This document shows, in pieces, positions 24,561 to 33,017 of a DNA stretch of 64,000 nucleotides (its first letter is position 1; every line of letters starts with the position of its first letter). Under the pieces are notes generated by a model. The model was given only the letters and a program-made list of their open reading frames with translations, was not told the origin of the DNA and searched no databases. Source of the stretch: Natronolimnobius baerhuensis (lineage in GTDB: Archaea > Halobacteriota > Halobacteria > Halobacteriales > Natrialbaceae); contig NZ_MWPH01000001.1 in assembly GCF_002177135.1 (NCBI RefSeq), positions 1,116,001 to 1,180,000 on the forward strand, in the 5' to 3' direction. The position numbers and the translations under genes were made by a program.

Positions 24561-25787
24561 TTAGTCAGACGGGACAAATCCCCGGTTCGGTGTCACCATT
24601 CCTGACTTCAGGGCGAGTTGACTGTCGCCCGTCCGCCGAGACGACTGTAGGCCCCGACGGACATACCGCCACCCAACATTCTTCGCACCGACGTAATCTG
24701 CATTTTGAGTTGCACCACACGACTCACACTCAAACTCCGCCTGTCGCACCCTATTCCCTTCGCTCGTATGCCCACACTCGGGACACCGCCGACTCGTGTT
24801 CTTCGGGTCTACAAACTCGACACTAATCCCGTGGGCTTCAGCTTTGTACTCTACAAGGTCAACGAGTTGCCGGTGTGCCCACTGGTGGAACTCTTTCACG
24901 GGCGGCGCACGCTCTCGGATGTGCTTTAGATTCTCGAACGCGATGTATTCGCAGTCGTGTGTGCGTGCTTCTTCGAGAATCTGGTTAGCGACTTGATGGA
25001 GTTGGTCACGGAGATACCGTGACTCGCGCCCACTCATCTGCTGAATCGTCCGATGGGCGGATTGTGTCCCGGTCTGCTGAAGGTTTCCGCGAATCCGCTC
25101 GAACTCTCGATGCTGGTGTCGAAGCTCTCTGCCGGATGCGAAGTACGCTGTGCTGGTGGTGGCGATGTTTACGATGCCGAGGTCAACGCCGAGAACTGTC
25201 CTGTCCTCGTCGTCATCCTGTCTTTCGACCTGCTTCTCGGGCTTCGGCTTGCGAAACCCGAGGTGGAGGTAGTATTCACCATCACGCTTTGACAGCGTAG
25301 ACTCTGTTACTTCCCACTCGTCATCGTTGAGGTATTCGTGTTGATACCCGTCTTCTTCGTCGGGAAGGTTCAAGTCACACCGAATCCGGCCATCGACAGT
25401 GGAAAGCGACACAGACCCATCATCGAACAGCGTCATCGTCCGGGTGTCGTATTTCACCGTATTACTGGTGAACTCTGGTCGGGACGTTTTGTAGTGTTCA
25501 TCGAGGTCTTCGATTGCTTCGACACCATCGAGGGCGGCTGCGGCCTGATGGGTGGCGAGAATCGCGTGTTGACTCCCGAGATGTGTTTCCTCCAACACCG
25601 TGTCGTAGGCGAGGTCTTGGAGGTAGGTTTTCCGCGTCTCACCGTTTTCCCATCCGATGCGGCTACTGATGTTACAGGCAGTTTTCCACTCAGTGATGGT
25701 GGCTTCGAGCAAGTCCTGTTGATCGGTGGTGAGGATGGGGCGGGTGATTGCGGTACGTCTCAGGTAGTCGTCTGCCACGGGTTTCAA
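24561..25787 (-). CDS. tnpB: TnpB RNA-guided nuclease / IS1341-type transposon protein
   Basis: The 408-residue protein has an N-terminal OrfB helical domain. A RuvC-like catalytic core follows: Asp202 in GVDLGIVN, Glu285 in IAFENLKHI and Asp364 in NADYVGAKN. A zinc finger lies between (Cys335, Cys338, Cys354, Cys357). All catalytic residues are intact, so it may be active. TnpB homologues are RNA-guided DNA nucleases that cut the excised donor site and favour element retention; activity here is inferred. It lacks a TnpA partner and would depend on one elsewhere. Confidence 0.92.
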   Translation of the reverse strand: MKPVADDYLRRTAITRPILTTDQQDLLEATITEWKTACNISSRIGWENGETRKTYLQDLAYDTVLEETHLGSQHAILATHQAAAALDGVEAIEDLDEHYKTSRPEFTSNTVKYDTRTMTLFDDGSVSLSTVDGRIRCDLNLPDEEDGYQHEYLNDDEWEVTESTLSKRDGEYYLHLGFRKPKPEKQVERQDDDEDRTVLGVDLGIVNIATTSTAYFASGRELRHQHREFERIRGNLQQTGTQSAHRTIQQMSGRESRYLRDQLHQVANQILEEARTHDCEYIAFENLKHIRERAPPVKEFHQWAHRQLVDLVEYKAEAHGISVEFVDPKNTSRRCPECGHTSEGNRVRQAEFECESCGATQNADYVGAKNVGWRYVRRGLQSSRRTGDSQLALKSGMVTPNRGFVPSD

Positions 25788-25820
25788 TAGATGGTATAGA
25801 TACTTAATAGTCCGTGGTTA

Positions 25821-26363
25821 GTGGTAGCGAGTGTCGGCTTCAACCCCGGGCACGGTGGCCCGGGGAATCCGCCTTGGTTTTCTTTTGAACTCGATGAGGT
25901 TGATCGCGCCATCCTCCACGAACTTCAAGCGGACGCACGCACGACCACTGCCGAAGAGATGGGCGAGGAAGCAGGCGTCTCCGCTAGCACCATCCGCAAC
26001 CGAATCGAGCGGTTGGAAGATGTGGGTGTGATCGAAGGATACCACCCGCACATTGATTACGAGGCGGCAAATTACCAACTTCACCTTTTTATCATTTGTC
26101 GAGTGTCGCCTGACGAGCGTGCGAAACTCGCCGAAGAAGCGTTGAAAATCGTCGGCACCGTCACTGTCCGCGAGATGTTGACTGGACCGAGCAATCTTCA
26201 CATCGAGGCTATCGCCGAAGATTCTGCTGCAGTAGATACCGTAACCGGGAAAATAACGGATCTTGGCCTCGAAATCATGAGTACGGAGATTGTGAAGGAA
26301 GAACACGTTCAACCGTTCAATCATTTCGGTCCGGCTCCCAGCACCGACGAGGACGAAGCGTAG
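25821..26363 (+). CDS. Lrp/AsnC family regulator with start displaced by IS insertion
   Basis: From 25887 onward this is an intact Lrp/AsnC protein. The HTH reads ELDEVDRAILHELQADART to SASTIRNRIERLEDVGVI, then a ligand/oligomerisation domain (LFIICRVSPDERAKLAEEAL and following). Its natural start appears to lie at 24489 on the far side of the TnpB element. The frame stays open through the element's left end back to GTG 25821, which would add 22 foreign residues containing the hairpin-encoded PGHGGPG. It is either expressed from that GTG as a fusion or silent. The protein body shows no decay, so the insertion is recent or expression persists. Confidence 0.65.
   Translation: MVASVGFNPGHGGPGNPPWFSFELDEVDRAILHELQADARTTTAEEMGEEAGVSASTIRNRIERLEDVGVIEGYHPHIDYEAANYQLHLFIICRVSPDERAKLAEEALKIVGTVTVREMLTGPSNLHIEAIAEDSAAVDTVTGKITDLGLEIMSTEIVKEEHVQPFNHFGPAPSTDEDEA
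25844..25865 (-). repeat. left-end hairpin of the TnpB element
   Basis: CCCCGGGC and GCCCGGGG form a perfect 8-bp stem around ACGGTG, the same loop as at the right end. It lies about 20 bp inside the inferred element boundary and within the extended lrp reading frame. Confidence 0.6.
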
Positions 26364-26498
26364 TTCTCATCGCCGGTCGATCAAAGGAGGGAGAAACTGT
26401 TGAAATGAGAGCGTTTTCTGCGATACGCTGTGAAAATACTAGTGTTTCCAGTTGCGGTGCCCGTAATACGCTTTCCCATACGGCCCCTTATTGTATCT

Positions 26499-26852
26499 GT
26501 GACTACGAATTCCCCAACTGAGCAAGGCGAGTCGGGCCTCCGACCAGCCAGTCTGTCCCACGATACGATCTTTACTCTACTTTCTCACCGCCACCGTCGT
26601 ACAGTCCTCAATTTGCTTCTCGCTCAGTATCGGGCATTGACTCTCCGGGATCTCCGCAACGAGATCGTCGAACGGAAACACGGCACCGAGATAACGGAAC
26701 TTGACGACGAGCAAGTCAAACAAACAATGGTGTTGCTCCATCACGTCCACATCCCGAAACTGGCCGAGACAGACATCGTCACCTACGATCAAGACCGGAT
26801 GATTGTAGAACCGACAGAAAAGCTTGAGCAGATGGAGCCCTTCCTTTCTTGA
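26499..26852 (+). CDS. DUF7344-like haloarchaeal HTH protein
   Basis: This protein of about 117 residues has LSHDTIFTLLSHRHRRTVLNLLL, then ALTLRDLRNEIVERKHG, then VKQTMVLLHHVHIPKLAETDIVTYD. This is the winged-helix layout of the DUF7344 family that is common in haloarchaeal accessory regions. It is likely DNA-binding, but the target is unknown. The GTG at 26499 (MTTNSPTEQ) is preferred to an upstream GTG at 26430 that would add a hydrophobic, non-haloarchaeal leader. Confidence 0.75.
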   Translation: MTTNSPTEQGESGLRPASLSHDTIFTLLSHRHRRTVLNLLLAQYRALTLRDLRNEIVERKHGTEITELDDEQVKQTMVLLHHVHIPKLAETDIVTYDQDRMIVEPTEKLEQMEPFLS

Positions 26853-26919
26853 GCGTCTGAAACTCGAGTTGCTGTCGAAAAAACATAACTACTATTTGAT
26901 TTTACGCCGAACTATTTGC

Positions 26920-27816
26920 ATGGCGAGTGTTATTTTACCAACTAATAGATGGACGGATGCTGCTGAGTCCGTGATCAAAGATCTCCGAGATTCAGACGAG
27001 TTGCTCATCGTTTGTGATTCGTCTACGGCCCCAGTTGCTGATGAGGCCCCGAATCAGGCAACTGTCGTTATAGCTGGTGAGCCAACTGGCTGTTCAGGAA
27101 AGGCGCACGCGCTTGCAACAGGAATGGAACACGCAACTGATGATATTATCGTCTGGACGGATGATGACGTGCATCGTGAAGCGGGATGGATTGAAACGCT
27201 CACGTCGAAAGTGCAGACTCACGATGCCGCGACAGAAGTGCCCGTGTATACTGGGTCTGGGCTCTGGCAACTGTTTGAACCAGCACTGATTATCGCGGGA
27301 ACGTCCGGGACCGCATCTGGACGGTACGTGTGGGGCGGTGGCGTCGCATTTGATCGGACGAAGCTGGATGAAACAGCGTTTCTTCGGGACCTTCGTCGAA
27401 CGGTCGGCGATGACTCGCTGCTGAGTGAGTACGTAGACGACATCTGGGCAGAGACGGATCACTGTCGACACCTCGAGGTAGATGGATCTCCCGAGGCCGT
27501 CTATCACCGACTCGTTCGATTTGGCAAAACATCCTGGCGCTTTGAGCCACTCCAAACCTCCATCCTTCTGGGGATGTCACTCGCCTTCTCCGCAGGTGCG
27601 CTCATGTTCCCGATTGTCGGCGTGATCGTAGCAACGGTACTTGGAGGGCTTGCATATTGGAAGCTGGGCATTACCCGGGCATCGGTCCTTCTGTCGTACC
27701 CATCCCTGCTTCTCGTCCCCGTTTTTCTCATACTGGCACTCGTTGCGCCGTCGTTCGAGTGGGGTGGCCGAACATACAAGTGGTCCGGAAAGTTTGACGT
27801 GCAGGTCGTCTCGTAA
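26920..27816 (+). CDS. family 2 glycosyltransferase, membrane-anchored
   Basis: The 298-residue protein has a GT-A fold. Strand one is MASVILPTNRW and the nucleotide-sugar metal motif is VWTDDDVHREAGW. A donor/acceptor loop follows with SGRYVWGGGVAFDR and a DSLLSEYVDD segment. Two or three hydrophobic helices end the protein (about 205-285). It probably transfers a sugar to a lipid or polysaccharide at the inner membrane face. Codon use is less GC-biased than in neighbours and it lies in the island between hemE and hemH, both hints of transfer. Confidence 0.82.
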   Translation: MASVILPTNRWTDAAESVIKDLRDSDELLIVCDSSTAPVADEAPNQATVVIAGEPTGCSGKAHALATGMEHATDDIIVWTDDDVHREAGWIETLTSKVQTHDAATEVPVYTGSGLWQLFEPALIIAGTSGTASGRYVWGGGVAFDRTKLDETAFLRDLRRTVGDDSLLSEYVDDIWAETDHCRHLEVDGSPEAVYHRLVRFGKTSWRFEPLQTSILLGMSLAFSAGALMFPIVGVIVATVLGGLAYWKLGITRASVLLSYPSLLLVPVFLILALVAPSFEWGGRTYKWSGKFDVQVVS

Positions 27817-27926
27817 TCAGAGTACCAGATCTGGGTTGAACGTACCAATAAAGGAAGTAGACTGCGATACCGCCACGAGAATTACAATCCAGCCTGCTCG
27901 TCTTCCCAACTGCCGCTCCCCCGCGC

Positions 27927-29012
27927 CTACTGCGGCGGAAGGCCAGCGTTCAGACAGTACGATCCCGGCTCGTCGCGACATTGACACTGCCGGAGGTTGT
28001 AGTACGACGGCTCGAATCCGGAGACGAATGGCTCGAGCAGATCCGAGAGCAACTCAGGGAACCTCGAGTCGTCGTGTGGAACCGGCACCCGATGCAGCTC
28101 GAGCCCAACGTCTTCGGCGTCCTCGCGCAGGTCGATATCGAGTTCGACGAGCGTCTCTGACTGTTCGTGCATGAAACTCATCGGCTCGACGACGACGCGG
28201 TCAGCCTCGTCGTTTCGGCCGAGTTCCTCGACAACGTCTTCAGTTTCGGGTTCGGTCCAGTCGATATCCCGATTCGAGTGGTTCTGATACCCGATTTCGT
28301 ACTCCTCGAGGCCGATGATCCCGGCCAGTGCCTCGGCGTGTTCCTCGACGTACTGATCGTACCGGCTGCCCTCCTCGAGATATCGTGTCGGGGTGCCGTG
28401 TGCCGAAAAGACGAACGCCGTGTCGGGGTCGGTCAGATCAATGCCTTCTGCATTGGCAAACTCCGTGATCGCGTCGGCTCTGATCCGGTTGTATGCCGGC
28501 GCTCGATGCCAGCCAGTCAGTGATGCGACCGTCGGGTCGTAGCCGTCGATCTCCTCGAGTGCGCCCTCGAGCGAGTTGATCGAGGAGACGGTCGTCGAGG
28601 GGCCACAGAGCGGGTAGATCGGAACCGCAAGGACGGACTCGATGCCGTCCGCAGCGAGTTCGCTCGCGAGATCGGGAATCAGTGGCTCCATGAACTGCAT
28701 CGCGCGGTAGACCGTCACGTCGTGGCCGCGATCCGTCAGTTCGGCCTCGAGTGCCTCGGACTGAGCGTCGGCCTGTGCTTGCAGCGGCGAGCCGCCGATA
28801 GCTTCGTACTCCTCCATCAGACTGGGTAGTCGTCGCTTCGCCAGTTCGCGAGAGCGCTCCCACGCCTCATCGTCGGAGTCGGCCTCCTCGAGCGAGGCGT
28901 TGTCGTAGAAAATTCGCGTGAGGTACTCGAGGACGACCTCGCGGTCGGGCGTTGCCGGTTCGCCGAAATTCAACAGGACGATGCCTGTTGCTGACCCAGT
29001 TTCTGTCTCCAT
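27927..29012 (-). CDS. hemH: ferrochelatase
   Basis: HemH inserts ferrous iron into protoporphyrin (or coproporphyrin). The 361-residue protein has GIVLLNFGEPATPDREV at the start, LTRIFYDN, YRAMQFMEPLIPDL, the catalytic-His segment VFSAHGTPTRY and VVEPMSFMHEQSETLVELD. A C-terminal CQCRDEPGSYC cluster could bind a metal or a [2Fe-2S] centre, as seen in some bacterial ferrochelatases. It is followed by hemG upstream on the same strand (71 bp gap). Confidence 0.94.
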   Translation of the reverse strand: METETGSATGIVLLNFGEPATPDREVVLEYLTRIFYDNASLEEADSDDEAWERSRELAKRRLPSLMEEYEAIGGSPLQAQADAQSEALEAELTDRGHDVTVYRAMQFMEPLIPDLASELAADGIESVLAVPIYPLCGPSTTVSSINSLEGALEEIDGYDPTVASLTGWHRAPAYNRIRADAITEFANAEGIDLTDPDTAFVFSAHGTPTRYLEEGSRYDQYVEEHAEALAGIIGLEEYEIGYQNHSNRDIDWTEPETEDVVEELGRNDEADRVVVEPMSFMHEQSETLVELDIDLREDAEDVGLELHRVPVPHDDSRFPELLSDLLEPFVSGFEPSYYNLRQCQCRDEPGSYCLNAGLPPQ

Positions 29013-29083
29013 AGTGGGGCGTCAGGACCCGTTCCGTATAGGTACTTCGGAGGCGGAAGCCCCACACAGCACTCGAGACGAAC

Positions 29084-30352
29084 TTATTCGGCCGTGGCCA
29101 GTTCGTCTGCGAGTCGGTTCGCGTTTCGGACACGTCCGGGAATTCCTGGGCGGCCAACGTAGTTCGAACAAAGGTGGATTCCGTTGGGAAGGTCAATATC
29201 GTCCATCGCCGTCCACGAGCGGTCGTAGGCCGGCATGCCGGGGTCCCAGCGGTGGATTCCGAGTGGCTCTGCGGGCGCGCCAGTGATTCGCTCGAACTCC
29301 GACGCGGCGACAGACTCGAGGTCACTATCGCTGCGCTCGGTCATGTTCGGACATCGGCCGGGGTCGATGTAGCAGGTAAACACCTCATCGCGGTCGAGAA
29401 AGCTCGCGTTCCAGGTGAGACCGCTGATCTGGCTCGGCTCCGTCGAGGGCACGAGCGTCCCGATGCCGTCCCTGTCGAACGGCGACTCGAGGAAGACGAC
29501 GGCAATCGGGTTGTAATTGAACCGGCGCAACGTCTCGGAAAGGTCCGCATCGACCGACTCGAGCAGGTCAGCGCTCGTTCCGGCTGGCGTCGTCACGACG
29601 ACATCGTCGACGACATCGGTCCCGTCGTCGGTGACGAGTTCGTAGCCTTCATCGACGGGATTGATCGCCGTGACCGGCGTCTCGAGTGAGATTACGTCGG
29701 CGTGGCGCTCGTAGAGGGCGTTCGAGAGGACGCCAAGACCGTCGTCGAACGTACAGATCGGCGGCGTCTCCCGGCCCGACAGCAGCTTTCGCAAGACGGC
29801 GACGACGATACTGCCGTCGATGCCGGCGTTCTCGATGGCGCGCCCGAGCGAGTACTCCATGAGCATATCGGTCGTCTCCGTCCCGTACAGACCACTGTAC
29901 AGCGGGCCGAAGAAGCGGCGGGCAGCCTGCGGGCCGAACTTTCGGACGAGGAACTCATCGACGGTTTCGCCCGGCCGTGAACTCTCTGTCAGTGGCTCTT
30001 TGAGCAGTCGCAGTTTGCCACCGACGCTCAACAGATCCGTCGTGAGGAGTTCTCGAGCGGACAGCGGCACGACGCGAAGTTCGCCGTCGTAGAAGATGTA
30101 CAGCGGCTGATCGTCCGCACCGAGTCGAAGCTGTGGGTACAACTCGAGGTCGTCGATCAGCGTCTCGAGACTCGGCGTGAGCCGGAGGCGCTGTGGACCG
30201 AGTTCGACGACGTGTCCGTCGATTTGACGGCTTCGCATGATACCGCCAGGATCTGCGCGTGCTTCGTACGCGCGGACGTCTTTGCCCTGTTTGCGAAGGG
30301 CATGAACGAGCGCCAGCCCGGACATACCGGCACCGACGACGCCGACAGTCAT
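29084..30352 (-). CDS. hemG: protoporphyrinogen oxidase (HemY type)
   Basis: The 422-residue FAD-dependent amine-oxidase-fold enzyme oxidises protoporphyrinogen IX or coproporphyrinogen III. The dinucleotide fold GVVGAGMSGLALVHAL is at the N-terminus and the ELGPQRLRLTPS segment follows. FGPLYSGLYGTETTDMLMEYS is in the middle. The C-terminal FAD contact GIHLCSNYVGRPGIPGRVRNANRLADEL completes it. It is transcribed with hemH. The symbol is the one used for this step in haloarchaea; by sequence it is the oxygen-dependent HemY/PgoX type. Confidence 0.9.
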   Translation of the reverse strand: MTVGVVGAGMSGLALVHALRKQGKDVRAYEARADPGGIMRSRQIDGHVVELGPQRLRLTPSLETLIDDLELYPQLRLGADDQPLYIFYDGELRVVPLSARELLTTDLLSVGGKLRLLKEPLTESSRPGETVDEFLVRKFGPQAARRFFGPLYSGLYGTETTDMLMEYSLGRAIENAGIDGSIVVAVLRKLLSGRETPPICTFDDGLGVLSNALYERHADVISLETPVTAINPVDEGYELVTDDGTDVVDDVVVTTPAGTSADLLESVDADLSETLRRFNYNPIAVVFLESPFDRDGIGTLVPSTEPSQISGLTWNASFLDRDEVFTCYIDPGRCPNMTERSDSDLESVAASEFERITGAPAEPLGIHRWDPGMPAYDRSWTAMDDIDLPNGIHLCSNYVGRPGIPGRVRNANRLADELATAE

Positions 30353-30535
30353 CGCTGCCCCCAGTGTGCTCGTCGTCCAATGGCGTTGCGCGTGCGCGAA
30401 ACGCGATAGCCGTTCGTTCCAGCGATGAGCATCAGTACGCGAAATTCGGATTCCCCTCGCCCTAAAGGAGTCGGATTCGGCTCGTTAGGTGTGGAGACCA
30501 AACATTCAATTAGCTACACAAACGTCATTGTGACT

Positions 30536-31729
30536 ATGCGAACTTCCGTTGGAACGGCACTCGTGACAGACAGCTGCGGTCGGCAAGCGGGTGAACGCGC
30601 TGCCACAGCGGCCCGCGAGCAGTTGTCGGGAACGCAGGTCGATTTCTGCCAGGTCTTCTGTCCGGTCGAATACGACTTCGACGCCGTTCTCGAGGGAATC
30701 AGAGCAGTTGTCGGCCCCGATACGAAGCTCATTGGCTGTTCGGCCAACGGCTCGTTCACACAGGACACCGTCGGCCACGGCGTCGCCGTCGGGCTTGTCG
30801 CGAGCGATACGCTCTCGTTTTACACCGGGCTCGGGACTGGACTCCAAGAGAACGTCTCGAGAGCGGTCCGGGAAGCCGTCAGCGACATTCCGGACGCCCT
30901 CGAAGACCATCCATACGCTGCTGCAATTGCACTCAGCGATGGATTGAGCGGGGTCGGCGAGCAATTAGCACTGACGACACAGCAAAAGCTCGGGCCGGAA
31001 GTGTTCATCGTCGGTGGCTCCGCAGCGGATGACCACCAACTCGAGGCGACGTACGTGTTTCACGACGACGAGGTCGTCGAAGATGGCGTCGTCCTCGGCG
31101 TGATCGGTGCGGACGAACGCCCGGCGATGGCGGTGGCACACGGTCACGAACCGCTCTCGGAGCCGGTCGAAGTGACGCGATCTGATGGCCCGACCGTCTA
31201 CGAGTTCGACGGCAAACCTGCCTTCGAGGTCTGGAAGGATGCCGTCCGTGAGTCCGTTCGAGCGGAGTTCGACGTCGAAATCGACGATCTCGAACCGAGT
31301 GATCAACTCCTCCAGGAGATTCTCTGTGAGTTCGAGTTCGGGATCGATCAGGGGGCCCAGTACAAGATGCGCTGGCCCTGGATCGAAGACGAGGGCGGTG
31401 CGATGCACTTTGCTGTCGACATCCCGGAAGGAACCGTCTTCCGGGTAATGCATGGCCGACCCGACGCACAGATCGAATCGGCCGCAGAGACTGCGCGGCG
31501 CGCACGCGATGACGCTGGTGACGTCGAAATCGCCGGCGGGTTCATCTACGACTGTGCCTGTCGCGGCATCGTCCTCGGCGACGAGTTCGACACCGCCGTC
31601 GAGGCGATGGCAGACGAACTCGAGATTCCATTCGTCGGCTTTGAAACCTACGGCGAGATCTGTATGGGCCCAGGCCAACTCAGTGGCTATCACAATACAA
31701 CGACCGTCGCCTTACTCCTGCCTGCCTAA
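30536..31729 (+). CDS. FIST sensory domain protein
   Basis: The 397-residue protein has FIST_N (MRTSVGTALVTD, LIGCSANGSFTQD, GVAVGLVASD) and FIST_C domains (PTVYEFDGKPAFEVWKDAVRE, GFIYDCACRGIVLG, FVGFETYGEICMG). FIST domains are proposed to bind small ligands such as amino acids. There is no signal peptide, so sensing is in the cytoplasm. The stop overlaps the start of the histidine kinase by one base (TAATG at 31727), pairing sensor and kinase. The ATG at 30536 is chosen by family start. Confidence 0.92.
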   Translation: MRTSVGTALVTDSCGRQAGERAATAAREQLSGTQVDFCQVFCPVEYDFDAVLEGIRAVVGPDTKLIGCSANGSFTQDTVGHGVAVGLVASDTLSFYTGLGTGLQENVSRAVREAVSDIPDALEDHPYAAAIALSDGLSGVGEQLALTTQQKLGPEVFIVGGSAADDHQLEATYVFHDDEVVEDGVVLGVIGADERPAMAVAHGHEPLSEPVEVTRSDGPTVYEFDGKPAFEVWKDAVRESVRAEFDVEIDDLEPSDQLLQEILCEFEFGIDQGAQYKMRWPWIEDEGGAMHFAVDIPEGTVFRVMHGRPDAQIESAAETARRARDDAGDVEIAGGFIYDCACRGIVLGDEFDTAVEAMADELEIPFVGFETYGEICMGPGQLSGYHNTTTVALLLPA

Positions 31730-33009
31730 TGCGCCACGACGACCTCGTTTCAACGTTCGGCCAGACCGTCGGCGTCGAGAAAGCCACAGCACTGGTCACG
31801 GACGCTCTCGAGGAACTCGAGATCGAGCACCAGGACAGCTACTCGAGTCACGAAATCGCTGATATCTGTGAGACGATCAGCCGGCAAAGCGATGGCTACC
31901 TCACTGTCGTCGCAAACGAGGTTCGCGTCCGCGAACAGGCGAAACGCCGCTTCGACGCGCTACTCGAGCGAATTACAGACCCAGTAGTGATGGTAACGTT
32001 CGAGGAGTCAGAACCAGTTGTCAACGCAGTCAACCCTGCGTTTGAGGAGACGTTCGGCTATGGAGACAACGCCGTTGGCCACTCATTGTCGGCACTGATC
32101 GTCCCCGACCCCGCTGACGGCGAGACGGTCGATGAGTGGTTTCGGTCGGATACCGGCGGTGGCACCGAAATCGAACGCGTCACTGCCTCGGGTGACCGTC
32201 GAACCTTCCTCTTTCGGCCAGTCATCGTCTCGGGGTTCGACGGACGCATCGAAGGCTTTGGCATCTATACGGACATCACCGAGCGGAAACGCCGTGAACG
32301 CACGCTCGAGCGCCAGAACGAACAACTCGAGCGCTTCGTCAGTGTTGTCTCACACGACCTGCGCAATCCACTCAGTGTCGCAGACGGCAACGCCAGACTG
32401 GCACTGGAACTTACCTCAGAGCCGGCAGTTGAGGACCGACTCGAGGAGTTGCTGGCGGCACACGAGCGCATGGGGACGCTGATTGATGACCTGCTGACGC
32501 TTGCCAGTCAGGGACAGACCGTCGATGAACCGGTTGCAGTTCGACTGCGTGACGTCGTCGACGCCGCTTGGAACAGCGTCGGAACCACAGCCGCGACACT
32601 CGAGACGGAGTATGGTGAGACACGGATGGTTCGTGCCGACGATGGCCGATTGCGACAGCTGTTCGAGAATCTCTTTCGAAACGCAATCGAACACGGCTCG
32701 ACACTCGAGGTGGGAGAGAAACCGCACTCGAGCAAGCCAGTCGATCCGGCCGTTACGGTCCGTGTCGGCTGGGACGAAGGCACGCTCTGGATCGAAGACG
32801 ACGGGTCGGGTATCCCACCGGAGGAACGCGAAGACGTCTTCGAGCATGGCTATACGTCCTCACCGGAGGGGACCGGCTTCGGGCTGGCAATCGTCGACGC
32901 GATTGTCGATGCCCATGGCTGGGACATCGACGTCACCGACGGCGAAACCGGCGGTGCTCGCTTTCGGGTTCATGACGTTGCCAGCTGGATCGCTGCCAGC
33001 ACCAAGTAA
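31729..33009 (+). CDS. PAS-domain sensor histidine kinase
   Basis: The 426-residue soluble kinase has an N-terminal region of about 70 residues, a PAS domain (about 75-187), a HisKA dimerisation domain with phospho-acceptor His209 (VSHDLRNPL), and an HATPase with N-box NLFRNAIEHG, DDGSGIP and GTGFGLAI. It has no membrane helix. It is translationally coupled to the FIST gene, so the FIST protein is its likely input partner. No response regulator is nearby. Confidence 0.92.
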   Translation: MRHDDLVSTFGQTVGVEKATALVTDALEELEIEHQDSYSSHEIADICETISRQSDGYLTVVANEVRVREQAKRRFDALLERITDPVVMVTFEESEPVVNAVNPAFEETFGYGDNAVGHSLSALIVPDPADGETVDEWFRSDTGGGTEIERVTASGDRRTFLFRPVIVSGFDGRIEGFGIYTDITERKRRERTLERQNEQLERFVSVVSHDLRNPLSVADGNARLALELTSEPAVEDRLEELLAAHERMGTLIDDLLTLASQGQTVDEPVAVRLRDVVDAAWNSVGTTAATLETEYGETRMVRADDGRLRQLFENLFRNAIEHGSTLEVGEKPHSSKPVDPAVTVRVGWDEGTLWIEDDGSGIPPEEREDVFEHGYTSSPEGTGFGLAIVDAIVDAHGWDIDVTDGETGGARFRVHDVASWIAASTK

Positions 33010-33017
33010 TACCCCGA

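Larger units (their letters stand above)
24495..25886 (-). mobile_element. IS200/IS605-group element, tnpB only (IS1341 type)
   Basis: The element carries one gene, tnpB, and no tnpA. Both ends have a perfect 8-bp stem hairpin with the same six-base loop ACGGTG (24507-24528 and 25844-25865), the subterminal structures of this group. There are no terminal inverted repeats and no target duplication. Boundaries are inferred from the interrupted lrp frame. The strand is that of tnpB, so the left end (LE) is at the high-coordinate side. Confidence 0.7.

Noticed and set aside
26430-26498. N-terminal extension of the DUF7344 protein
   Set aside because: It is hydrophobic and Pro-rich and lacks family similarity; the later GTG start fits.
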